A stretch of DNA of 64,000 nucleotides, from NCBI RefSeq assembly GCF_025979705.1, contig NZ_CP110136.1:1426001-1490000 (forward strand). The letters run 5' to 3'. Made by a program: the position numbers and the translations under genes. This document shows positions 33,822 to 42,302 of the stretch, in pieces. The notes below the pieces were generated by a model that saw nothing but the letters and a program-made list of their open reading frames with translations, was not told where the DNA came from and ran no database searches. This DNA is from Hymenobacter sp. YIM 151858-1 (GTDB lineage: Bacteria; Bacteroidota; Bacteroidia; Cytophagales; Hymenobacteraceae). Within the stretch, counting starts at the first letter, position 1. Every line of letters starts with the position of its first letter.

Positions 33822-34292
33822 TTGATTTACCTGTTTACCGACGGTTCGTCGCGCGGCAACCCGGGGCCCGGCGGCTACGGCACCATTTTGCGCTACGGCC
33901 CCCACGAAAAGGAGCTTACCCAGGGTTTTCGGCTGACCACCAACAACCGCATGGAGCTGCTGGCCGTGATTATCGGCCTGGAGGCCATTACCCGCCCCGA
34001 GCTGCCCGTGATGGTGGTGTCGGACTCGAAATACGTGGTGGAAGCCGTGGACAAGAAGTGGGTGTTCGGCTGGGAGAAAAAACCCGACTTCGGCAAGAAA
34101 GCCAACGAAGATTTGTGGCGCCGTTTCCTGAAAGTGTACCGCAAGCGCAACGTGCAGTTCAAGTGGATTAAAGGCCACGCCGGCCACCGCGAAAACGAAC
34201 GTTGCGACCAGCTCGCGGTGCGCAGCGCCCTGCAAGGCCCCTTGCTCGTCGACGAAGGTTACGAACGCATCGAGGCCTCGCGGCTGCTGTAG
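33822..34292 (+). CDS. rnhA: Ribonuclease HI
   Basis: 156 residues. RNase HI cuts the RNA strand of RNA-DNA hybrids. The acidic active site is visible: TDGSSRGNPGPGG (Asp7), NNRMELLAVI (Glu), VSDSKYVV (Asp) and NERCDQLA (Asp), with the KWIKGHAGH His. The start is a TTG, chosen because it gives the exact family N-terminus (M-I-Y-L-F-T-D-G-S) and no ATG or GTG lies in frame nearby; the repeat array ends just 3 bp upstream. Confidence 0.94.
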   Translation: MIYLFTDGSSRGNPGPGGYGTILRYGPHEKELTQGFRLTTNNRMELLAVIIGLEAITRPELPVMVVSDSKYVVEAVDKKWVFGWEKKPDFGKKANEDLWRRFLKVYRKRNVQFKWIKGHAGHRENERCDQLAVRSALQGPLLVDEGYERIEASRLL

Positions 34293-34364
34293 CCTGCCGG
34301 CACCTGGGCCCCGCGCGCCGCGGCCCTAGGTGCCCGCGGCGCCGTTATTCCCGACCGGCCCCTC

Positions 34365-35510
34365 ATGCCCACCAAGCCCTACTACCACCCGCTTACCGGC
34401 CTGCGGGCCGTGGCGGCGCTGTTGGTGTACTTGCACCACTACAACCCCGGCCTCACGCTGCTGGGCAGCGAGTGGCTGTACGCCCTCGGTCGCGAGCTGC
34501 ACGTGGGCGTTACGGTGTTTTTCACGCTCAGCGGCTTTCTGATTACCACGCGCTACTACGGCCGGGTGCAACCAACGCGGCGGTTTGTGGCCGAATACCT
34601 GGCCAAACGCTTTGCCCGCATTTACCCGCTGTACTTTCTGCTGACCACGGCCTTGTACGCCACCCTGGTGTGGCAGCGCGGCTTTGCCGGCGGGCTTCTG
34701 CACGAGTACTGGCTGAACATCAGCTTTCTGCGGGGCTTCTCGTACCGGTACTTCGGCACGGGGCTGCCGCAGGGCTGGTCGCTCACGGTAGAGGAAAGTT
34801 TCTACGGGTTTGCCCTGGTGCTGCTGCCCGCGTTGCAAGGCGGCCGCCGCACGCGGCTTAAAACGCTGTTGCTTTGCTGCCTGGGGCTGCCGCTGCTGGG
34901 TGTGGGGCTGGTGGTGCTGAGCCGGCAAACCGGCTGGCCGTACTTCGAGAACCTGCCTTTTGTAGCCTCCTACACGTTTCTTGGGCGGTTTTTCGAGTTT
35001 CTGGCCGGCTGCGTACTTGCCCTGTGGCTGCGCCCCGCGGCGCCGTTGCGCGCCACGCCCTGGCTTACGTACCTGGGCGTGGCGCTGTGCGGGCTGGGCG
35101 TGGCGGGCCTGATGCTGGTAACGCACCGCTACCGCCTCAGCTACGGCACCGCGCACCCGCTGGGGGTGTTGGTAAACAACGTGTTTCTGCCGCTGGCCAT
35201 CTGCGCCACCATAGCTGGCCTGCTTACCGAGCGCAGCGGGTTGGCGCGCCTGCTGGGCAGCCGCGTTTTCGGGGTGTTGGGCAAAAGCTCGTACGCGTTG
35301 TACCTCGTGCACATGGGCTTTACGCACAGCCTGCTCGCGTTTTTCGACGAGCAAACCTGGCCGGGCTACCTCGGCAACTTTGCTTTGCTGTTGCTGCTTT
35401 CCATCGGGTTGTACTACCTCGTAGAGCAGCCCGCCAACCGCTTTATTCGCTCCCTGATTTCGCATCGTCGGTGGCCAATTCCTACTTCCGCTTCAAACAC
35501 TTCCGCGTAG
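34365..35510 (+). CDS. Acyltransferase 3 family membrane protein
   Basis: 381 residues with about ten transmembrane helices. The N-terminal motif is LTGLRAVAALLVYLHHYNPG, with the usual His, and VGVTVFFTLSGFLITTRYY follows. The family O-acetylates or O-acylates surface sugars and antibiotics across the inner membrane. The target is not indicated by context. The 3' end overlaps the next gene's start by 40 nt in another frame. Confidence 0.9.
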   Translation: MPTKPYYHPLTGLRAVAALLVYLHHYNPGLTLLGSEWLYALGRELHVGVTVFFTLSGFLITTRYYGRVQPTRRFVAEYLAKRFARIYPLYFLLTTALYATLVWQRGFAGGLLHEYWLNISFLRGFSYRYFGTGLPQGWSLTVEESFYGFALVLLPALQGGRRTRLKTLLLCCLGLPLLGVGLVVLSRQTGWPYFENLPFVASYTFLGRFFEFLAGCVLALWLRPAAPLRATPWLTYLGVALCGLGVAGLMLVTHRYRLSYGTAHPLGVLVNNVFLPLAICATIAGLLTERSGLARLLGSRVFGVLGKSSYALYLVHMGFTHSLLAFFDEQTWPGYLGNFALLLLLSIGLYYLVEQPANRFIRSLISHRRWPIPTSASNTSA

Positions 35511-36193
35511 AGCAGGCTCATTGCGCCATGAAGGTGTGCACCGATGCCTGCATTCTGGGGGCCTCGGCCAACCTAGGGGCTGCGCCGCGCATCCTTGATG
35601 TGGGCACCGGCACCGGCCTGCTGGCCCTCATGGCCGCCCAGCGCAACCCCACGGCCCGCATCGAAGCGGTGGAGATTGATGCTGCGGCTGCGGCGCAAGC
35701 CTTGCAGAACGCCCATGGCAGCCCGTGGGCCGGGCGCATCGGCGTTTACGCCGGCAGCCTGGCTCAGTTTGCCGCCACGCAGCCCGCGCCCTACCAGCAT
35801 ATCCTCTGCAACCCGCCGTTCTTTCGGTACTCGCTTCGCTCGCCCGATGCGGCCCGCACCACCGCCCGCCACACCGCCCCCGATACCCTCACGTTTGCGG
35901 AGCTGGCCGCTTTTGCCGCGCAGCATTTAACTGCCGATGGCCGCTTAACGGTGTTGCTGCCGCCTCCCGAGATGCAGGTATTTGAGCTGGAAGCCAACCG
36001 CACCGGCCTCTACCCCACCACCCGGCTGGTGGTGCGCCACCGGCCCGGCAGCAAGGCCCTGCGGCACCTCACCGAATTCGGGTTCGTGGCCCAACCCACG
36101 GCCAACTACGAGCTGGCCATTCACGCGGCCGATTCCGAAGAATATTCCGCGGAGTTCCGAAGCCTGATGCGCGACTTTTACCTGGCTTTTTAA
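35471..36193 (+). CDS. tRNA1(Val) (adenine(37)-N6)-methyltransferase TrmN6 family
   Basis: 240 residues from GTG 35471, which gives the family start (SYFRFKHFRVEQAHCAMKVCTDACILGA). SAM-binding motif is ILDVGTGTGLLALMAAQR; the catalytic NPPF motif (CNPPFF) marks an N6-adenine methyltransferase. It overlaps the acyltransferase gene by 40 nt out of frame, so the true start lies inside that gene. A strong terminator follows. Confidence 0.88.
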   Translation: MANSYFRFKHFRVEQAHCAMKVCTDACILGASANLGAAPRILDVGTGTGLLALMAAQRNPTARIEAVEIDAAAAAQALQNAHGSPWAGRIGVYAGSLAQFAATQPAPYQHILCNPPFFRYSLRSPDAARTTARHTAPDTLTFAELAAFAAQHLTADGRLTVLLPPPEMQVFELEANRTGLYPTTRLVVRHRPGSKALRHLTEFGFVAQPTANYELAIHAADSEEYSAEFRSLMRDFYLAF

Positions 36194-36198
36194 CCCGC

Positions 36199-36240
36199 AA
36201 ACGCCGCGGCCCCAGCTACATGCGCGGGGCCGCGGCGTTT
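36199..36240 (+). terminator. Rho-independent terminator
   Basis: A 15-bp perfect stem (AAACGCCGCGGCCCC) with a 12-nt loop and a run of five T, 5 bp after the TrmN6 stop. Confidence 0.85.
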
Positions 36241-36256
36241 TTGCGCTTGCTGAACA

Positions 36257-36260
36257 CTAG
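36257..36260. repeat. Target-site duplication CTAG, left copy
   Basis: The same four bases flank the other end of the IS element at 37107-37110. Confidence 0.7.
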
Positions 36261-36277
36261 GCCGTGTTCTCATTTAA
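36261..36277 (+). repeat. IS left terminal inverted repeat
   Basis: GCCGTGTTCTCATTTAA; pairs with 37090-37106 at 15 of 17 positions. Confidence 0.85.
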
Positions 36278-37050
36278 GCCACATCAACATGGCTCTGGCG
36301 TAGACAAAGGCGAGGTAGCTGTCGGCGCGTTTGTCGTAGCGGGTGGCGATGCGGCGGTGCTGCTTAAGGCGGTTGACAAGGCGCTCGATTTGGTTTCGGT
36401 CGCGGTAGGCGGCGCGGTCCAGCGGCGGGGGCTGACGGCGGTTGGGCGTGGGCGGAATCACGGCTACGGCGCCGGAAGTGCTGATTTGGGCGCGCAGCGC
36501 GTCGGCGTCGTAGGCCGCGTCGGCCAGCACGAGGCGGCCCGGCGCCAGGTGCGGGGCCAGCAGGGCGGCGGCTTGCGGCGCGTCGCCGGCCTGGCCGGCC
36601 GTCAGGACGAAGCCCAGCGGGTAGCCGCCGGCGTCGCCGGCCAAATGCAGCTTGGTGGAGAAGCCGCCGCGGCTACGCCCCAGCGCCTGCGGGCCGTTTT
36701 TTGCGCGCTCCGGCCGCGTGCTGGTGCGCCCGCACCGTGGTCGAGTCCACTTGCACCTGCCGGCTGCGCGGGCTGGCCACGGCGCGGCCCCGGGCTTGCA
36801 AGGTGGCCAAGACCCGCGCCCACACGCCGCCCTGCCGCCAGCGCGCGAAGCGCACGAACACCCGGTGCCACTGGCCCAGGTGCGGCGGCAAATCGCGCCA
36901 GGGCAGCCCGGTGCGGCCTACCCAAAGCACGGCCTCCACGAAGCGCCGGTTGTCCGCGGCTGTCACCCCGCGCGTGCCCACCCGGCCCGGCAGCAACGGG
37001 GCCAACAGGGCCCACTCGGCATCACTCAACAAGGTGCGGTCTGCGTTCAT
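36270..37050 (-). CDS. IS5-family transposase, two frames joined at a slippery A6
   Basis: The upstream frame (37050 down to 36673, 125 codons) starts MNADRTLLSDAEWALLAPLLPG and carries the first DDE Asp in VQVDSTTVRAH. The downstream frame holds the second Asp (LADAAYDADALR) and the Glu (RNQIERLVNRLK) and ends ...YARAMLMWLK at 36270. The frames join at CGCAAAAAACGGCCC: reading one A fewer gives ...RKNGPQALGRSRGGFSTKLHLAGDAGGYP, the family sequence. This fits programmed slippage or a +1 shift as in related IS427 elements, but it could equally be an inactivating mutation. Confidence 0.85.
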
Positions 37051-37089
37051 AGCCTCAAATTAACCTGCTACGGCATCCTTGCCCGCTGG

Positions 37090-37106
37090 TTAATTGAGAA
37101 CACCGC
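37090..37106 (-). repeat. IS right terminal inverted repeat
   Basis: TTAATTGAGAACACCGC; pairs with 36261-36277. Confidence 0.85.
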
Positions 37107-37110
37107 CTAG
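37107..37110. repeat. Target-site duplication CTAG, right copy
   Basis: Contains the stop codon (minus-strand TAG) of the adjacent gene. Confidence 0.7.
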
Positions 37111-38456
37111 GCCAGCGCGTACTCGGTTTCTACGAATCGGATGCCATAATCGGCCTGCAGCTCTTCCAGAATAGGCTCGTACAAATCGGCGTGCACGGGC
37201 ACCACCACGCCTTGGTGCGGTACCATACCTAGGGCCAACCGGCGCACGGCCATGCCCAGCGGCAGCCCCACGGTTTTGGCCATGGCGGTGTGCACGGCAT
37301 CGTCGCCGGTTACTACCAGCGACGACGTGCGCTGCCGCCGCTCGCCGTCGAGGTCGAACTCGAACAGGTGCTGCATCACGATCATGTCGTGGTCGGTGGG
37401 TTGCAGCTGCCACTTGGCCGTTAGCAGCCGCTCGAGCAGCTGCGCGGGCGTGGCATCGGGCAGGCCCACCGGCTCCTGCGAAAACAACCCGGCCCAGGCC
37501 AGGCGCTGCATTTCCTCGCCATTGGCCCTTAGCCCTAGGTACTGGGCCACCCGCGCGGGCAAAGGAGCGTTGGCCGGGGCCTGCGGCAAGTACGATTCAA
37601 TCAGCTCGGCCCAGGGCAGCTCGGCGCGGTTGCCCAAGCGGTACGAGTCGTCGGTGAGGCCCAGGGTTACCAGGGCTTGCCAGGCGGCGCAGTAGCCCGG
37701 CCGCCGCAGCGTGCCGCGCAGCATCGTAGGGATATTTTCGAGCCCGTACAGCGGGCGGTAGCTCAGCGAGTCGCGGTTGGCGTAGCCCTCGAACTGGCCG
37801 TAGCCGGGCACCTCCAGCTGCTCTACCCGCCGAAACAGCTGCTGGTACGGAATAAACCTAGGGTGGCCGCCTTCGATGTAGCGCGCGGTGCCCTGCCCGG
37901 CCACCACCACGTTGCGGGGGTTCCAGGTAAACTTGTAGCGCCAGGGGTTGTCGCCCTCGGAGTCGGGCGCCATCAGGCCACCGCAGTACGACTTAAAGGA
38001 TGTAAGCTGCCCGCCCTGCGCGCGTATCTCGTTGATGATGGGCATAGCCGACATATGATCCAGCCCCGGGTCGAGGCCACATTCCATCAGCAGCGTGAGG
38101 CCCAGGCTGCGCGCCTCGGCATCAAAGGCCCTGATTTCTTCGGTGGCGTAGCTGGCCGTGGCCAGGTGGCGGCGGTGCTGCAGGCAGGCCCGGGCTACCA
38201 GCGGGTGAAACAGCGCCGGTAACATCGAAATAACAATGTCGTGCCCGGCTACCAACTGCCCTAGCTTCTCTTGTTCGCTGATTTCGAAAGGCACGGCCGT
38301 AGCCCGCTCGGCAAAGGGCTGCACCAGGGGCTGCAGCGGCGCAGGGTTTACGTCGGCAATGGTGAGGTGCCACTGGTGCTGGGTGGTTTGGCGGAGCAGG
38401 TACTGAATAAGAGCCGAGGCCGAGCGGCCGGCCCCGAGCAGCAAAATTCGCGTCAT
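37107..38456 (-). CDS. Saccharopine dehydrogenase family protein
   Basis: 449 residues. Rossmann domain with ILLLGAGRSASALIQYL (NAD(P) binding) and ATASYATEEIRAF; the catalytic-domain segment is MECGLDPGLDHMSAMPIINEI. Family members act in lysine metabolism (glutamate-forming saccharopine dehydrogenase) or polyamine pathways. The last codon abuts the IS insertion, and the stop is supplied by the duplicated target. Gene length looks complete. Confidence 0.85.
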   Translation of the reverse strand: MTRILLLGAGRSASALIQYLLRQTTQHQWHLTIADVNPAPLQPLVQPFAERATAVPFEISEQEKLGQLVAGHDIVISMLPALFHPLVARACLQHRRHLATASYATEEIRAFDAEARSLGLTLLMECGLDPGLDHMSAMPIINEIRAQGGQLTSFKSYCGGLMAPDSEGDNPWRYKFTWNPRNVVVAGQGTARYIEGGHPRFIPYQQLFRRVEQLEVPGYGQFEGYANRDSLSYRPLYGLENIPTMLRGTLRRPGYCAAWQALVTLGLTDDSYRLGNRAELPWAELIESYLPQAPANAPLPARVAQYLGLRANGEEMQRLAWAGLFSQEPVGLPDATPAQLLERLLTAKWQLQPTDHDMIVMQHLFEFDLDGERRQRTSSLVVTGDDAVHTAMAKTVGLPLGMAVRRLALGMVPHQGVVVPVHADLYEPILEELQADYGIRFVETEYALA

Positions 38457-38666
38457 GGGAGAATGCAGGTGGGTGGATGGGTGGTGAGCGAGCAGTTGCG
38501 GTACCCTCCGGGCCGTGCATCATGGGTAATTACCAACCCCGACGACAGCCCACGGGCTACCAGCAACCATTTTCCGCTGAAATGTACTATTTTCGTCCCC
38601 CGTGGCCCAACGGGGCCACCGTCAGGTGGCCGATTTACACACATTCCCGCCGTTTTTGCGCCTCCA

Positions 38667-39155
38667 ATGGCACAAACCCTTAACCTGACCATCTCCGCCG
38701 AGGTACTGACCGAGGCCGAACTCTCCGCCGAAGAAGCCAAGTGCTGGCAGGCTGCCAAAGCCGCTACCGAGCACTCCTACGCCCCCTACTCGCATTTCCA
38801 CGTAGGCGCGGCCCTGCTGCTCGACGATGACACCATTGTCTGGAACACCAACCAGGAAAACGCCGCTTACCCTTCGGGCCTGTGCGCCGAGCGCACCGTG
38901 TTGTTTGGCCTGAACGGGCATTCCAAACAGCAAATCAGGTGCATGGCCGTGGCCGCCCGCCCCCAACACGGCCAGTTTGTGCCCGTAACCTCGTGCGGGG
39001 CCTGCCGCCAGGTAATGATTGAGTTCGAAAACCGGCAGCACGAGCCCATTGCCCTGCTGCTGCCCGGCCCCGATGGCACCATCTGGCGCTTTAAGCAGCT
39101 AGCCGATTTGCTGCCCTTCCAGTTTTCGCCCGACGTACTGCCGCCGCGCGCGTAA
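38667..39155 (+). CDS. cdd: Cytidine deaminase
   Basis: 162 residues from ATG 38667. Zinc site: CAE in PSGLCAERTVLFGL, and CGAC in TSCGACRQVMIEF. The usual PCGxCRQ reads SCGACRQ here, a Pro to Ser change next to the zinc cysteines. It deaminates cytidine and deoxycytidine to uridine forms in salvage. Its stop overlaps the next start (TAATG), so the two are coupled. Confidence 0.92.
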   Translation: MAQTLNLTISAEVLTEAELSAEEAKCWQAAKAATEHSYAPYSHFHVGAALLLDDDTIVWNTNQENAAYPSGLCAERTVLFGLNGHSKQQIRCMAVAARPQHGQFVPVTSCGACRQVMIEFENRQHEPIALLLPGPDGTIWRFKQLADLLPFQFSPDVLPPRA

Positions 39156-39838
39156 TGGCCGCCGAACCGCTCGAAGCGCAGCAGCACAGCCTGGTGGTGC
39201 CGCGCACGGCCCGCTATTTTCAGCTGGGCAACCTGGCCACGGCCAAGCGCCTGTGGGTAGTGTGCCACGGCTACGGGCAGCTGGCCTCGTTTTTTGTGCG
39301 GCATTTTCGGGTGGTGCTCGAGCAGGCGCCCGATACCGCCGTGGTGGCTCCCGAAGGCCTCTCGCGGTTTTACCTGCAAGGCACCAGCGGCCGCGTGGGC
39401 GCCACTTGGATGACGCGCGAAGACCGCCTCAGCGAAATCGAGGATTACTCGGCGTACCTCGATCTGCTGCTCTCGCAGCTGGTAGCCGCTTGCCCGCCCG
39501 GCGTGGAGGTAACGCTCCTGGGGTTTTCGCAGGGTGCGTCCACGCTCAGCCGCTGGCTTATGCGCAGCGCCTTCACCCCGGCCCGGCTGGTGCTGTGGGC
39601 CGGCGCGTTTCCCGAAGACGTGGAGCCCGCCACCGCGCAGGCACTGTTCCGGCGCCTGCCCCAGCTGAGCTACGTGTGCGGCGACGCCGACGAGTACATT
39701 ACCGAGGCCCGTTTGCAGGCGCAGCTCGCGCATTTGGCCCAGCTCGGCGCCAGCCCTAGGGTGCTGCGCTTCGTAGGTGGCCATCAGCTTGACGCCGCCG
39801 TGCTGCGGCAACTAACGCAGGAGCCCGACCCCAGGTAG
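39155..39838 (+). CDS. Alpha/beta hydrolase (carboxylesterase/phospholipase family)
   Basis: 227 residues. The nucleophile motif is LLGFSQGAST (GFSQGAS), the Asp is in YVCGDADEYI, and the His in VGGHQLD. This is the YpfH/lysophospholipase-like carboxylesterase fold; the substrate is unknown. Its ATG overlaps the cdd stop codon. Confidence 0.85.
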   Translation: MAAEPLEAQQHSLVVPRTARYFQLGNLATAKRLWVVCHGYGQLASFFVRHFRVVLEQAPDTAVVAPEGLSRFYLQGTSGRVGATWMTREDRLSEIEDYSAYLDLLLSQLVAACPPGVEVTLLGFSQGASTLSRWLMRSAFTPARLVLWAGAFPEDVEPATAQALFRRLPQLSYVCGDADEYITEARLQAQLAHLAQLGASPRVLRFVGGHQLDAAVLRQLTQEPDPR

Positions 39839-39840
39839 CA

Positions 39841-39869
39841 AAACAGCCCGCTTAATTAGCGGGCTGTTT
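39841..39869. terminator. Bidirectional terminator containing the SDR gene stop
   Basis: AAACAGCCCGCT pairs with AGCGGGCTGTTT around a 5-nt loop; the stop of the minus-strand SDR gene lies inside. Confidence 0.8.
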
Positions 39870-40607
39870 GTTTATCACGGTGGCAGCAGCTTGGGCACTC
39901 GGCAAGATGAGCACTTCGGCAATGTTTACGTGCGGCGGGCGCGTCACCATAAACTGAATGAGGTCGGCCACGTCTTCGGCGCGCAACGGCTCGAAGCCCT
40001 GGTACACGCTGGCGGCGCGGGCTTTGTCGCCCTTGAAGCGCACCTCCGAAAACTCCGTCTCCACGGCTCCCGGGTTTACCTCGGCCACCCGGATACCTAG
40101 GGCCACCAGATCGATGCGCATGCCCTTGCTGAGCGAGGCCACGGCGGCCTTGGAGGCGCAGTACACATTGCCATTGGCGTAGGCTTCGTGTCCGGCAATG
40201 GAGCCGATGTTGATGATGAAACCGCTGCGGCGCTCCTGCATGGCGGGCAGCACGGCGCGCGTTACGTTCAGCAGCCCGCGCACGTTGGTATCCAGCATCA
40301 GGTCCCAGTCGTGCGCGTCGCCCTGCTGAATAGGCGCCAGGCCGTGCGCGTTGCCGGCGTTGTTGATGAGCACATCCACCTGCCGAAACTCGGCGGGCAG
40401 GCTGCCGATGGCGGCCTCCACCTCGGCGCGGTTGCGCACGTCGAACGTAAGGATGTGCACCGGCACAGGCGCTACCTCCTGGGCCAGCTCTTCGAGCCGT
40501 TCGCGCCGGCGGCCGGTAACCACCAGTTGGTAGCCCACTTTCGCCAAAGCCACGGCGGTGGCCCGGCCAATCCCCGACGAAGCGCCGGTAACCAAAGCAG
40601 TTTTCAT
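39852..40607 (-). CDS. Short-chain dehydrogenase/reductase
   Basis: 251 residues from ATG 40607. Classical SDR: VTGASSGIGRATAVAL (NADP-type glycine motif with RRRER after beta-2), NNAGNAHG, and YCASKAAVASL (catalytic Tyr and Lys). It resembles YdfG-type 3-hydroxy acid dehydrogenases. The substrate cannot be deduced. Confidence 0.88.
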   Translation of the reverse strand: MKTALVTGASSGIGRATAVALAKVGYQLVVTGRRRERLEELAQEVAPVPVHILTFDVRNRAEVEAAIGSLPAEFRQVDVLINNAGNAHGLAPIQQGDAHDWDLMLDTNVRGLLNVTRAVLPAMQERRSGFIINIGSIAGHEAYANGNVYCASKAAVASLSKGMRIDLVALGIRVAEVNPGAVETEFSEVRFKGDKARAASVYQGFEPLRAEDVADLIQFMVTRPPHVNIAEVLILPSAQAAATVINKQPAN

Positions 40608-40624
40608 GGGTGTAGTATAAAGTC

Positions 40625-40695
40625 GAAATGCTGCGCGGCTTGCCGCCAGCTGCCCCATTGCGGGAGCAGGTGGCCGGCAAGCCGCGCAGCATTTC
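40625..40695. repeat. Long hairpin between SDR gene and porT
   Basis: A perfect 21-bp stem (GAAATGCTGCGCGGCTTGCCG) with a 29-nt loop that can itself pair. No T run on either strand, so it looks like a REP-type element rather than a plain terminator. Confidence 0.75.
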
Positions 40696-40704
40696 ACCTA
40701 GGCG

Positions 40705-41502
40705 TTATTCAAAATTGAGGTACAGCGTTACGGTGCTGCTGCGCACCCGCTGAAAGCTGTTGGTGTACACGTCGTTGCCCGATTGCAGCATGTTCGGTAA
40801 GCCGTGCGAGAAGCGCAGCTCGGGCGCAAACTTGAAGAAGGGGTAAAATAAATCCAACCCCACGCCATACTCAATGGCCAGATCGGAGTTGCCCAGCTTC
40901 AGCTGGCTGCTCACCGGGTCGCGGCGCCGGGTGCCCACGTTCACGCTGGGGCGCACACCGCCCACCAGGTACACGCGCGTATTCCGCCGCCGCTCCGACT
41001 TTAGCTTGAACAGCAAGGGCAAATCAAGCTGCGTGAAGCTGATTTCCTGATCCACGATGGTATCGGCCACGCTGCCGATTTTCTTGAACTCCACCTGCCG
41101 CGTCAGAAACGAAACGCCCGGCGTAAAGCGGATGCTCAAATAATCCGTCAGGCGGGCATCGCCGATAAAGCCTACCGCAAAGCCGGGGCTGAACTTGGCG
41201 TTGGCCGCAATACCCTGCCCGTTCTGCAGGTTATTAACGTACGCTTGGGAGTGCTCGAGGCGGTAGCGGCTGCCGTTCACGCCCACGAAAAAGCCCGGAT
41301 GAAACCAGCGGGTATCGTAGCCGGGCAGGTTGTTTACCGTAACCGACTTTACGCGGCCGTTTTTGCCGCGGCTGGCTTTGCTGTAGCTGCTTTTCTGACC
41401 TAGGGCTGCCGTGGGCAGGGCCAGCAGCAGCAGCACGCCGAGGCGCAGGGTTACTTGGTGGCGGTGTAAATGGAGCTTATGCCAAACGTGAGCGGTTGCC
41501 AT
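40705..41502 (-). CDS. porT: PorT family outer membrane beta-barrel protein (type IX secretion)
   Basis: 265 residues. The N-terminus has a long signal peptide ([23 protein letters not shown]). The body is an eight-strand-type outer membrane barrel with alternating aromatic strands ([16 protein letters not shown] ... [15 protein letters not shown] ... TVTLYLNFE, ending in aromatic Phe). Position just downstream of ubiE, with a 52-nt overlap, is the usual PorT synteny in Bacteroidota. PorT is needed for the type IX secretion system that exports adhesins and enzymes. Confidence 0.85.
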   Translation of the reverse strand: MATAHVWHKLHLHRHQVTLRLGVLLLLALPTAALGQKSSYSKASRGKNGRVKSVTVNNLPGYDTRWFHPGFFVGVNGSRYRLEHSQAYVNNLQNGQGIAANAKFSPGFAVGFIGDARLTDYLSIRFTPGVSFLTRQVEFKKIGSVADTIVDQEISFTQLDLPLLFKLKSERRRNTRVYLVGGVRPSVNVGTRRRDPVSSQLKLGNSDLAIEYGVGLDLFYPFFKFAPELRFSHGLPNMLQSGNDVYTNSFQRVRSSTVTLYLNFE

Positions 41503-42176
41503 TGGGGAGAGTTAAAGCCGACTTGCTTCAGGATGGCCTGGAATGCGGGGCCATCCGGAAAAGCCTGCACCGATTCGGGGAGGTACGAGTACGCGGCGCG
41601 GTCTTTGGAAATCAGTTTGCCGAATACCGGCAAAATATGCCGGAAGTAAAAATTGTATGCCTGCTTAAACGGAAAAACCCGGGGTTTCGAAAACTCCAGA
41701 ATCACCACCTTGCCGCCGGGCTTCAGCACCCGGTGCATTTCGGCCAGGCCTTGTTGCAGATTCTCGAAGTTGCGCACCCCGAACGAGGCCGTTACGGCAT
41801 CAAACGTGTTGTCGTCGAAGGGCAGGTTTTCGGAGTCGCCGAGCTGCAGCTCCACGCGGTGGCCCAGGCCCCGCTCCCGCACCTTGCGGCGCCCCACCTC
41901 GAGCATGCCCTCCGAGATGTCGACGCCGGTGACTTTTACTTGCGCACCCAGGCGTAGGGTTTCAAAAGCGAAGTCGCCGGTGCCGGTGGCAATGTCCAGA
42001 ATGCGCGCCGGGCGCAGCTGCCGCAGCTCGCCCACGGCTTTGCGGCGCCAGTAAATATCGGTGCCGGCGCTCAGGAAGTGGTTGAGGAAGTCGTACTTGC
42101 CCGCGATGCTGTTGAACATCTGGGCCACTTGCGACTTCTTGCCGGTGGGGTCGTCTTTGTAGGGAAGTACGGTCAT
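41451..42176 (-). CDS. ubiE: Demethylmenaquinone methyltransferase UbiE/MenG
   Basis: 241 residues from ATG 42176. Motifs: [30 protein letters not shown], the SAM site [18 protein letters not shown], and [17 protein letters not shown]. It makes menaquinone from demethylmenaquinone. The 3' end overlaps porT by 52 nt. Confidence 0.95.
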   Translation of the reverse strand: MTVLPYKDDPTGKKSQVAQMFNSIAGKYDFLNHFLSAGTDIYWRRKAVGELRQLRPARILDIATGTGDFAFETLRLGAQVKVTGVDISEGMLEVGRRKVRERGLGHRVELQLGDSENLPFDDNTFDAVTASFGVRNFENLQQGLAEMHRVLKPGGKVVILEFSKPRVFPFKQAYNFYFRHILPVFGKLISKDRAAYSYLPESVQAFPDGPAFQAILKQVGFNSPQWQPLTFGISSIYTATK

Positions 42177-42302
42177 GGGGTGCGGTACAAACGGCCAAAC
42201 AGGCCGCAAATTGCCCAATAACAACGGGCCGACGCGCATAATGTTAAAAAAAACGGGCCGGGCTACTGGCCCGACCCGTTTTTGGCGCTAGCACCTAGGG
42301 CG

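Larger units (their letters stand above)
36261..37106 (-). mobile_element. IS5-family (IS427-like) insertion sequence, 846 bp
   Basis: The ends are imperfect 17-bp inverted repeats (GCCGTGTTCTCATTTAA at 36261-36277; the other end reads GCGGTGTTCTCAATTAA on the minus strand), matching at 15 of 17. It is flanked by CTAG on both sides, a target duplication. It contains one transposase gene in two overlapping frames. It sits between a terminator and the stop codon of the saccharopine-dehydrogenase-like gene; the duplicated CTAG preserves that stop. Confidence 0.9.
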
